Below the pieces are notes generated by a model. That model was not told the origin of the DNA. It did no database searches and saw only the letters and a list, made by a program, of their open reading frames with translations. The translations under genes and the position numbers were made by a program. A stretch of DNA of 64,000 bases from Apiotrichum sp. Y4204 (lineage: Eukaryota > Basidiomycota > Tremellomycetes > Trichosporonales > Trichosporonaceae): the NCBI GenBank assembly GCA_025531455.1, contig JAMYHL010000080.1:62001-126000 (forward strand), read 5' to 3'. Of the stretch, positions 55,269 to 64,000 are shown one piece after another (position 1 is the stretch's first letter; each line of letters begins with the position of its first letter).

Positions 55269-55987
55269 TTGTACCTACTGAAATGTGATCGCGCGCCACT
55301 GCACGCGCAGGCTCCGCCAGCGCATAGAGGTAGCAGAGCTAGTAGAGACTTGTGAAAGAGGACCAGACGACGACCCATGATTCCAGAAACATTGAGCAGA
55401 TTCGAGTTGGACACGAATTGAGAGGTGTGTTGGGTGTACTTGCTGTTGTCGCAACTGTTGACGTATTTGAGCTTGCTCTGACGTGCTGGATGTTGTCGAA
55501 CAGTATTGTACTGTTCACCTGCACCGCACCGTACCCGTGTTACGAAATGCTGTGACCGTGACAGATGCCGCAAGGAACAGGATGTATCCAATCCTCCACT
55601 CCACCGTACCTGGAGAATGTCACGGGACTGTTCTGTTGCAGCACAAAGACGATTTGGCGAAAGTGGTCATTGGCACAAACTCAAGGTGGCCCTTCTTTGG
55701 CAACATCTTGGGACGCAGCCCAGGAACAGTTAATGCACTCGGGCTTTGTGAGGCGGTGTGCAATATCGAGAACGGCGGCGTATGGACGTCGACGGTCAGA
55801 AGTCTGTAGAGCCAACACTCGAGGGCGACGGCACATCATACAGATCTCAATCGAACTCAATGAACTAAGCATGCCACGAATTGCGAGACAGCAGTGGAGC
55901 TCCATGCAATTCAATGGCCACCCAACATCAAACTGATCTCCAAGGTTCGTTGCATCACCTATACACTTGTGCCAGTTCCCGACCTCG

Positions 55988-57402
55988 TTACAACCTTGCC
56001 TCACCCGATGATTCGTCGGCTTGACCTTCGATGTGATCATAAACTATGCGCTCCATCTTGGCCATAACGTCGAAGAATGACTGTGGATTCGCAGGGTCAA
56101 GAATCTGGGTCCCGCAGAAACCCTTCGAGTCAGCTCTGGGCGACCGACACAATTCACTCACAATGATCTCTGTCTGCGGATCGATCCAGAAGCGCGTCTT
56201 GGCGAGGCCCCCCCAGAACCCACTGCCTGCCCGGCGGCCATCGGGGCTGTCCGTGGTTGTGAGTGCCAGACCAAGCGAATGTTTGACCTTGTGACCGTCT
56301 AGCATCGCAGAGTTGATGTAGGCCTGGCTTCGGAGGAAGGCCGCGAGATCCTCGTAGGCGGTGGTCTCGCCGCGCGGCGGCAGTGCATTTGTGAACAGCA
56401 ACTTGAAGGACTCGGGCTGGAGTATGAGCATTGCCCGGCACCTTTGCATCCTGTAGACTCACCGAGATAATCCCTCCCTCACGGTCTTTGCAGCCCAGGA
56501 GATGCTGCAGGAATGTCAAGTAGCCCTTTGCAGTTCCGAGAAGGCCACCGCCACCGGAAAGGTCGCCAATGTCCTCGCGCGTGAGGGACATGATGGGGCG
56601 GGGACCGTCGATGGGGACGATCTTGCCATTCGCCTTACCGCACAATCCCATGAGGTGTTTCTTGATGTCATCAGAAGGGTAGAATGTCATTCCAGTCACA
56701 CCGCAGGGGCCCCAGATGTTCTCCTGGAAGTACTCCTCCAGTGTTTTCCCCGTCAGGCGCCAGACTAGGAAACCAGCCCAATCGATGCCAGTCGAGTACA
56801 AGTACTTTGTTCCCGGTTCAAAGTGAAGGGGAGTCGTGAATGCCTCGACTGTCGCGTTGGGTGCCAATGGCGACTGAGCCTTGACATACTTTCCCCAGCG
56901 ATCCTCGGCGGAAGAGGTGAAGGGATATGCCAACCCCGACGTATGGGTGAGCAGGCGCCTAAGGGTGAGCGGCTCTTTCCGCGGGCGGGTGATGGGCGTT
57001 CCGTCGTCCGCAAAGCCCTCTAGCAACGGCATAGCCACCAACTCTGGACAGTACTTGTCCAGGAGGCTCGGGTCGTCAAAGTCGACGAGTCCCTTCTCGG
57101 CCAACTGAAGGCACGAAACCGCAACCACGAGCTTGGTCATAGAGAACAGCTGGAGTGCTGTTGTGAGCTACATCCCTTGTCCCCTGAGGTGGATGCGGCC
57201 ACGTACTGGAGCTCTCATCCACCTGCCCCGCTTCAGGCTGCCCGGCGAGCCTGTCGCCCTTGCACGCAGAATAGATGGGACCCTCAGAATTGTAAACGGC
57301 GAAGAAGAATGCGGGGAGGTTGCCGGCCGCAACGGAGGCCTCCAAGTGCGCATTGAGCGCGGCCTTGCCCTCGGCGGTCAGATTGGGTAGGCTGCGAGTC
57401 AT
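55988..57402 (-). CDS. Class C beta-lactamase-like serine hydrolase/esterase, C-terminal -ARL
   Basis: Exons (minus) 57402-57207, 57157-56463, 56416-56162 and 56122-55988; 426 aa. It belongs to the family of EstB, the lovastatin-synthesis transesterase LovD and related fungal esterases. The nucleophile motif is LFSMTKL (Ser71-x-x-Lys74), followed by LTLRRLLTHTSGLAYPF, the tyrosine motif region KYLYSTGIDWAGFLV, and LSGGGGLLGTAKGYLTFL. Late motifs GFWGGLAKTRFWIDP and GFCGTQILDP match the C-terminal part. The last three residues are Ala-Arg-Leu, PTS1-like. The third intron is 39 nt, divisible by three and without a stop, so intron retention would add 13 residues. Substrate unknown. Confidence 0.88.
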
Positions 57403-57803
57403 TGTGTGTTGGGGACAATGTCCCCCAAGGGCTCAGAGTGTCTTATACAGCCGTACACTAAGTTGCTGCAGGGTCAACAATTGGGGTGTGCCCCAGCTGC
57501 GAGTTCGGTCATTTCCGATGGCCCAAAGGTGGCCGAGATGGCACGAGTCGTCCGGGCAATGTCGAACCGGGCACTATCAGTGCGGGGTTGTCCCCACATT
57601 GACATCCATCTCTGCAACCTGTTCACACGGCGGTCTCCTGTTTCTTACACATGTGCTATCCGTCCTCAATAGAGTCGCCAAGTCAAAGTGAACCAGTTCC
57701 TACTACTTCGCTCAACACCTCGCCGCAGACACAGCGACTAATGTCCCTCACCTTTTAATCGGCGTTTACCAATCTAACGTGTCTGGTTTGTGAACTTCCC
57801 ATT

Positions 57804-59677
57804 ATGACTTTCACCCGTAGCGTTCTCAACAACGCGACACGATCTTCCATCCGTCAGCTGAGTGGCAGAACGAGCACGCCAGTCTCCTTACGGGGACATC
57901 TTGCTATTGGCAGTTTGCGATACGCGTCGAGTCTACCTCCTCGCTCGCCGAGGTTTGCGACAGTGACCGCCGACCACGTCGCCCAGCTTCGTGGTCTGCT
58001 CGACTCCCCTCGGTCTCTCCTGTCAACACTCGATGGTAGCGCCTCCGCAGAAGATCTCGTTGCGTACAACAATGACTGGATGAATAAGTATCATGGCAGT
58101 AGCGCGGCTGTCATCAAGCCGAGAAGCACTGAGGAGGTGTCTCGGATTATGCGATACTGTTACGAGAACGACATCGCTGTGGTTCCACAGGGAGGAAATA
58201 CGGGTCTAGTGGGTGAGCATGGCTGTGACCGCAACTCAGCGGTGTTGGCGTTGAAACTGATGTCAATCGCAGGAGGAAGTGTGCCCGTCCACGACGAGGT
58301 CATTTTATCACTGTCAAACATGAACAGCGTCCGCTCATTCGACCCAGTCTCCGGGGTCCTGGTCGCAGACGCAGGGGTAATCCTCGAGTCGGCCGACAGC
58401 TATCTTGCGGAACGCGGCTTCATCTTCCCACTCGACCTTGGTGCCAAGGGGTCATGTCATGTGGGCGGTGTGGTTGCAACCAACGCAGGTGGACTTCGAC
58501 TGCTCCGCTACGGCAGCCTGCACGGCAGCGGGATTGGAGGTGGTGCTTCCAGATGGCACAGTCTGGAGTGGCTTGCGTCAATTACGCAAAGACAACACTG
58601 GTGAGTGCTTGCCGGAGAACTAGGGGAGGTCTCTAACTGTCAGGCTTTGACCTCAAGCAGCTTTTCATTGGATCCGAAGGAACGCTGGGCACCATCACTG
58701 CTATTTCCATTCTCTGTCCTCGGCGTCCAAAGACAATGCGAGTGGCCGTGTTCTCCGCGGACTCGTTTGAAGCGATTCAGCAGGTGTACGCCGATGCCAA
58801 AACAGATCTCGGTGAGATTTTGTCGGCATTTGAAGTCTGGGACAAACAGTCGTACGAGTACTTCTGCAAACACCAAACAGCGATGGGATCCGAACGCAAG
58901 CTGTTCTCGACCGAGGGCGAGTTCTACTGCCTTGTGGAGTTGGGCGGGAGCAACCCGGAGCACGATGAAGAAGTAGGTTGACTGACCGCCGTCTGTCCAT
59001 GTGCAGAGCTGACGTTAAGAAACTGAGCAACCTTCTCGAACATCTCATGAGTTCAGGAACCGTCCTCGATGGAGTGGTGGCGCAGGACGAGTCGCAGTTT
59101 GCCCACCTGTGGTCCATCCGCGAGCTCATCCCCGAGTCCTGCAGCAAGTCAGGTGCGGCGTTCAAGTACGATCTCTCCATCCCCGTCGCGGAGATGTACA
59201 ACGTAGTCGAGGAGATGCGGGAACACCTTCGCTCGCGTGGCCTACTCCGCGGAGATGGTGTTGTGGGCGATCCCATTCGAGGTGTTGCAGGCTTTGGTCA
59301 CATGGGTGACGGTGAGTTCGCTCTAGTTACAGAAACCTAACATGGCAGGTAATCTGCATCTGAACGTAATTGCCGACAAGTTCTCGGAGGAGATACAGGC
59401 TGTCATTGAGCCGTTCGTGTATGAGATTGTCGGTGAGTGTGGCATGGCTTGCCTTCTAGGTCACGACTCACAATGCAGCCAAACGTGACGGCTCCGTATC
59501 CGCTGAACACGGCCTTGGTGTCATGAAGGCGCCGTACATTAGCTACTCGCAAACAGAGGTGTCGATTGACCTCATGAAGCGCATCAAGAAGATGTTCGAT
59601 CCAAAGGGCATCATGAACCCGTACAAAGTGAGTTCCGACATTGTTGAGTCGGATGCTGACTACAGTTTGTGGTTTGA
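57804..59677 (+). CDS. D-2-hydroxyglutarate dehydrogenase, mitochondrial (carries a frameshift)
   Basis: Exons 57804-58212, 58273-58600 (frame broken at about 58530), 58644-58976, 59009-59311, 59349-59432, 59479-59627 and 59666-59677. It is an FAD enzyme oxidising D-2-hydroxyglutarate or D-lactate. The N-terminus is Arg/Ser-rich, as in a mitochondrial presequence. The FAD-binding block [32 protein letters not shown] and [20 protein letters not shown] is followed by RYGSLHGS, then the frame changes by +1 and continues [33 protein letters not shown]. Homologues have two residues (Val-Leu) between GS or GT and GLEVVL, so 5 bp appear to be missing. Everything downstream, including [13 protein letters not shown] and [12 protein letters not shown], is intact, ending NPYKFVV. 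This points to a very recent mutation or a sequence error. Confidence 0.85.
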
Positions 59678-60807
59678 TTTAGACATCAGAGACAGATAGA
59701 TTCTACACATCGATGTGCTTCCTCTTGAACAGATGCTACCCATAACGCTTCTAAGACTATGTGAGGTAAAAGATCACCTGTCCATATGACAGCGTTTCGC
59801 ATCCCACATGCAAGTTCCAAACCCACTCGGCGAGTGTCAAAAACAGCTTTGCTCAGCAGAGTGCTAATGCACTCCACGCATCGAGGGCGTAGCGATCTAT
59901 CACTACGTCGGCCGGTCGGGTCATGCATGCGGAGCGCCATGACACGCTGGCACTCCAAGATGTGGTCACGTACGCGGGAGCAAGAGTCCTGGGGGCTGCT
60001 GACTGGGTAGCTGGCCGAGACGGTTGCATGAAACATCAGCGCTGGCTGAGTGTGCGACCGTCACTCTCAGCCAACGCTTGCGATGTCGAATGTGGTGCAT
60101 CGATGTGACGTTTTCAGTCAGTAACGCGAAGACCGGCGACGACGACGGCAATCTCGCAATCTCGCCATACTCTCGCCAGATGGCCAGAGGCGCCAGATAT
60201 CGCCATATCGCCAGATTAAGTTTGGACACGTGTGTGCCATCCGGCAGAGCTCACTAGATCCTAGATCCTAGATCATGTTTATGAGACCGCTGAAAAGTTT
60301 GATTGTCTATTGTCTTGTCATTTTGCACGTGATACTTTAAATCAACGCAACCTCCACATCCTCACTTGAAAAGTCTCTCTTAAGACTTAAGTGAGTTCGG
60401 TTGCCCAACCGCTAACAAGCGACCACCGACAAGCGATCTGATCGCGACCGCGTGCGAGCAGATGGCCTTGAATGCGGCCAGCGCGAAGCGAACTAACTGA
60501 GGCAAAGCCCTAGAGTGGCCAGACGTTGTTGAGCCGAGGCTACCGGTGGTCGACTTGTCCTGATAGGAGACCTGACCGGAGATCTGTTGGACTGTCGCTT
60601 ATGGGTCCCTGATGATAATGCTTGACCACTGGGCAAGCACGATACTTGCGAAGACTTCTCAAGCGTTCTGCAGCATTCGTTCCAGTTTCGTCACAGACAA
60701 ACGAGCTAGTGGATGGCAACCGAAGTTGTGCACAACACAGATCAATCAATATCCTTGCATAAATCGTACGGCTGAACTCAGATGGACTACTAAGCGATCC
60801 CATGCTG
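59678..60807. other. Convergent intergenic region
   Basis: 1.1 kb with no recognised gene. It has a CTCGCCA/CATATCGCC degenerate microrepeat (about 60150-60216) and a 7-bp tandem at 60254-60274. Confidence 0.4.
60254..60274. repeat. Tandem repeat, 3 copies of CTAGATC
   Basis: Three perfect copies. The unit is the reverse complement (rotated) of the CTAGGAT unit found five times at 28627-28661. Confidence 0.9.
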
Positions 60808-62504
60808 CTATGACCTTGACTTCTCGTCAAACGAGTGCTGAGGAAGAGCAAGCTCGCCGTCAAAGTCGTTCTTCTTCTTCTTGTTGCCCCACGGGCGGTT
60901 AAGGGGGCTGTCCTTGCCCTGGTACAGGAAGAGGTCGTAGAAGAATCCGCCAACAACACCGCCGCACAGCGTTGCGATGATCGGGGTGTAGATCCAGTAG
61001 CAGTTCTTGTAGGTCCAGATCTTGGAGGGGTAACCATACATGGCGGCGGCAATGCGGGGTCCAAGGTCACGAGCAGGGTTGAGGCAGTAGGCGGTCTGTG
61101 TACCAAGGGCAGCACCAATGCCGACGATCAACCACAGAAGGATCATGCCGTTCATACCCGCAGGAGCTGGGTTGTTGTCCTTGTCTCCAAGACAGAAGAT
61201 ACATGCGAGCAGGACAGCCGTGGCGAAGAGCTCGGAGAAGAAAGAACCTGTACGATTAGCTCACTGTTCAGGGGTTCCGATTAGCACGATCGAGCATGGC
61301 TGCCACATGCCACACCGTCACTTCCATGCTGCCATGAATCCATGGATACATGCCACCACCACTCACCAATGTTGGACATGTACGGCTGCGAGTCGGTGAA
61401 GAAGAGCGTTGCCGACGACGTGGCAAGACCGTAGGTACGGGTGTTGTACCCGCCCTCGAACTTGTTCAGGAGGGCGTGGTAGTTGCCCATTACGAGACAC
61501 GATCCTATACACGCTCCTGGAGCAAGTCAGATCCAGCCCCGAAATAACAATCAGAGGCAGAGCACTCACCGAGAACCTGAGCAAGCATGTAACCCGGCAC
61601 CTTGCGCCACGGGAAGCCACGCCAGATGGCCAACGCCAACGTGACAGCCGGGTTGATGTGGGCGCCCGAGATACCGCCGGCAATGTGGACGCCAAACCTG
61701 AGGAGGGTCAGCCAAAAACCAAAATCGTGATCCTGTGGCACACTCACATGACGCCGATACCCCAACCAAACGAGATGGACAGATAGCTCCCCTGCTTCAA
61801 CTCGCTGAGCACGACCTGACAGTTGACGCCGTTTCCAAAGATGATGAGAATCATGGTGCCGATGAACTCGCCGAAGTACTCCTTGTACGCGTGACGGATG
61901 CGCGACAGGGGGTTGACCAGGTATGGCGCCTCCTCCATTTGGATGATGCTGGCACGGCGGATTTCCACACTCGGCTTGCCCGGCTCCACTCCGGGGTGCT
62001 CGGGGTGGTGTTCCAGGTGAGCCACGAACTTGTCGCTGACCGGGCTGGCCAGAGGGTGCTGGCCGTTCTGGCCGTCCTGGGGCGAGGTAACGGGGACCAG
62101 CCCGAGTGCCTGGTGTTCGGCGGAAACACCATTTGGTGGGAAGCTCTGCGGGGGCATGGTCGTCGTCGTCGTCGAAGTGACCTGGATGGGCCTGTCATTC
62201 GGGTGCACAACGATAGCGTTGGGCATCTGGCCTGCTTCGTTAGCTGTCATACGTTCTTCTCTCTCTTGGCGAGCCCCTGGTCGCACACCGCTTTCCACCA
62301 CAGTGCAGGCCAGGGCTGACAGTGGCGAGATGTGCCACGGTGCCAGTCGAGATAACTAAGCAACTCACCACCTTCGATGGCCTGTAGCATATCCGGAGTG
62401 ACCAGCACATAGCGGACGCCGGGCTCCCCGACGGCTGCAAAGCCGGGACCGTACAGCCTGGGGTCGTGGTTCTCTTCGTGGTGGTGGTGATGGTGCTCGG
62501 CCAT
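60808..62504 (-). CDS. Aquaglyceroporin (MIP family) with N-terminal His tract
   Basis: Exons (minus) 62504-62369, 62231-61748, 61697-61570, 61504-61367 and 61247-60808; 441 aa. The channel core has both half-helix motifs, [13 protein letters not shown] (with GGISGAHI before it) and [17 protein letters not shown]. The Asp and the Arg after the second NPA fit glycerol-conducting members. Six helices are seen, including [31 protein letters not shown] and [20 protein letters not shown]. The 190-residue cytosolic N-terminus is long, starts [14 protein letters not shown] and is Pro/Ser/Thr-rich, and the C-terminus is short and Lys-rich (GNKKKKNDF). Fungal Fps1-type channels use long termini for osmotic gating; that is inference here. 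Clear start and splice sites. Confidence 0.92.
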
Positions 62505-64000
62505 GGTAACTCAATTGCAGTAGTTGGGGGCAAGACACGCCGTCAAGGCATGCCAGCTATTTAGCGGCAGACCATCTGCCTCTTGAGACTGAAACGAAGC
62601 TCAACCTGTTGCTGACGCGAGTGGAAACAGGTGCTCGGATAACGATGAACCGGCAGTTTACGTCCAGTCGTCCTCGGAGTTCTTTCTTGACTGCTATCGC
62701 CTCGCACCTGCGCGTCGGTAGTTCTGCTTGCTCCCTCCTGGCTACACTCCCAGCCTTCCCGCTTGCGCCTTTGTCGTCCTTGCGAACAGAGCACGACAAG
62801 GTTGCCCCAAGTTGCCCCAAATGTAACTCAGCTCATTGTGAGGCAGACGCAAGCCTGTGATCATGGTGGCAGCTTTGGCGGCAGAGCTCAGAGGCCAACG
62901 GTGGACGGCCAGCAGAGGAGCAGATCAGGTAGAGGACGGAGAGAAGACACCACGCGCTAACGTCTGCCCCTCCCCTCATGGCCCTCGACGGTCATGACCG
63001 TGGCGACAGCCGCGCAGGGGTGGATATCTTTAGCGCTCGGGCGCTGGTGCAGGCCTAGGTCTTTATCGCTGGCTTGCTCAGCTGCGATGCTCCAGTTGCA
63101 ACTCCGGAATCATCGGCACGACAACTTCTTCTCCAAGCCTTAGACTTGCGCTTGCCTTCGGCATTCTCATCTGGGATTCCGTTAGCACCACCTCGGGCCC
63201 GCAGCTAGCGGGTAAGGAGTCGATCGCCGCGTTCCACTCGATCTCTCTCTCCAAGCGCGGTTCAGCCGGATTAGTGCAGCTGCGCGTGCCGCCTAATGAG
63301 GGATCGCCTCTCTGCTCTGCTGCTTGGATCTGTACGTTCTCCGCCGCAGCTTGCATCTCCCTGCTCATGTGGACCCACCAGCTGACAGGGCTCTCTTGGA
63401 GCACGCAGTTTCGCAACCGCCCAAAGGTGCACAAACTCAACCGAGGTCCAGGAACCGCACTAGGTAGAAGCGCATGCTCGTGTTGCGAGATCGTGAGCAG
63501 CTGGGCACCGGGGGAGAGGTCGCGTTCGAAAAAAGGCAGCTCGGGAGAGACGGCTTGGCAAGGGACATCGGCTCAATCTCCGAAGACCGTCGCACCACTG
63601 GCAGACCTCGCTTAGAACTATAGCACGGGCACAACGCCACTTTCCTCTATGAGGGGTGCTGTTCGTGGATCGCGGCATCCCAAGCAGCCAAGAACAGTGC
63701 GAACCATACCATTGTATTTGGTGTGGCTGCCATGCCATGGATGCCATGCGCTGCCATGCGGGTGCGCTGCCTCCGGGCCCCGGACCGGTGCGAACCTATG
63801 ATCGCATAAGAGAGGCTCAAGGCAGAGGCTGGCACAGGAACAACTGCTTTCTAGGAACACGTCTTGTAAGATCCCTTTGCTCATGCATGAGCAGCGGAGC
63901 CGCAGGAAAAGTCCTGACGGGACCGAGCCTATTCGAGCCTCGGCCAACAGCCTGCACATCCTGTCCTCTCGGTTTGTGGTTTGCGCTCGTTTTAGCTCTG
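62505..64000. other. Upstream region of the aquaglyceroporin, no confident gene
   Basis: 62505-62900 is probably the channel promoter. From 63078 to about 63660 the minus strand has open frames with moderately protein-like composition (for example EREIEWNAAIDSLPASCGPE at 63078-63440 and RGLPVVRRSSEIEPMSLAK at 63437-63640), but no family, no clear start and no obvious joining splice. The window ends within non-annotated sequence. An undiscovered or decayed minus-strand gene is possible. Confidence 0.3.

Noticed and set aside
60150..60216. Repeated CTCGCCA/CATATCGCC words as a CRISPR-like or regulatory array
   Set aside because: Units are degenerate and of uneven spacing with no spacer structure; a low-complexity microrepeat in a eukaryotic genome.

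Overview
The window is nuclear DNA from a basidiomycete yeast or filamentous fungus, most likely of the Tremellomycetes and probably Trichosporonales (Trichosporon, Cutaneotrichosporon, Apiotrichum or Vanrija type). The evidence is the GC-rich, compact, intron-dense gene structure; many very short GT-AG introns (33-45 nt, often with a CTGAC/CTAAC branch point about 10 nt before the AG); full-length eukaryotic proteins (SAGA, TFIIIC, GPI synthesis); and an intron-containing tRNA-Gly. No mitochondrial, rRNA, transposon or CRISPR sequence was recognised. All exon models were worked out by eye from splice signals, phase and protein-family conservation.

Layout. 1-18.4 kb is a dense housekeeping block: the 3' part of a PIG-M/GPI14 GPI mannosyltransferase, an MFS exporter, a Ypq-type PQ-loop vacuolar transporter, the ribosome-biogenesis zinc finger BUD20, sphinganine C4-hydroxylase SUR2, the SAGA subunit SPT7, the TFIIIC subunit TFC1 and ornithine aminotransferase CAR2. 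18.4-34 kb is looser and more accessory: an HSP31 glyoxalase, tRNA-Gly(GCC), a divergent pair of Ser/Thr-rich single-pass surface proteins, a secreted GH128 glucanase, a 3.7-kb gene-poor stretch, two related unknown proteins and a bacterial-type (DarG/TARG1-like) macrodomain protein with a hexapeptide-repeat tail. 34-48.3 kb holds an HPP-family membrane protein, an SCPx-type thiolase, a nitronate monooxygenase, a fungal LtrA-family membrane protein, another polytopic membrane protein and a hotdog thioesterase. 48.3-64 kb holds an FAD amine/amino-acid oxidase, two small multi-pass membrane proteins, a secreted-type glycine-rich protein with a broken leader, a class C beta-lactamase-like esterase, a D-2-hydroxyglutarate dehydrogenase with a frameshift, and an aquaglyceroporin with a natural His tract.

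How the genes relate. There is no operon structure, as expected for a fungus. One functional theme stands out: four enzymes within 21 kb (thiolase, nitronate monooxygenase, thioesterase, beta-lactamase-like hydrolase) end in canonical PTS1 tripeptides (-ARL, -ARL, -SKL, -ARL). Together with the flavin oxidase and D-2-hydroxyglutarate dehydrogenase this suggests peroxisomal and organellar oxidative metabolism. A second theme is cell-surface and membrane adaptation (GPI synthesis, sphingolipid hydroxylation, glucanase, Kre9-like surface proteins, aquaglyceroporin). The most unusual items are the macrodomain protein, the frameshifted D2HGDH and leader-less secreted gene (either real decay or assembly error), and the orphan paralog pairs.
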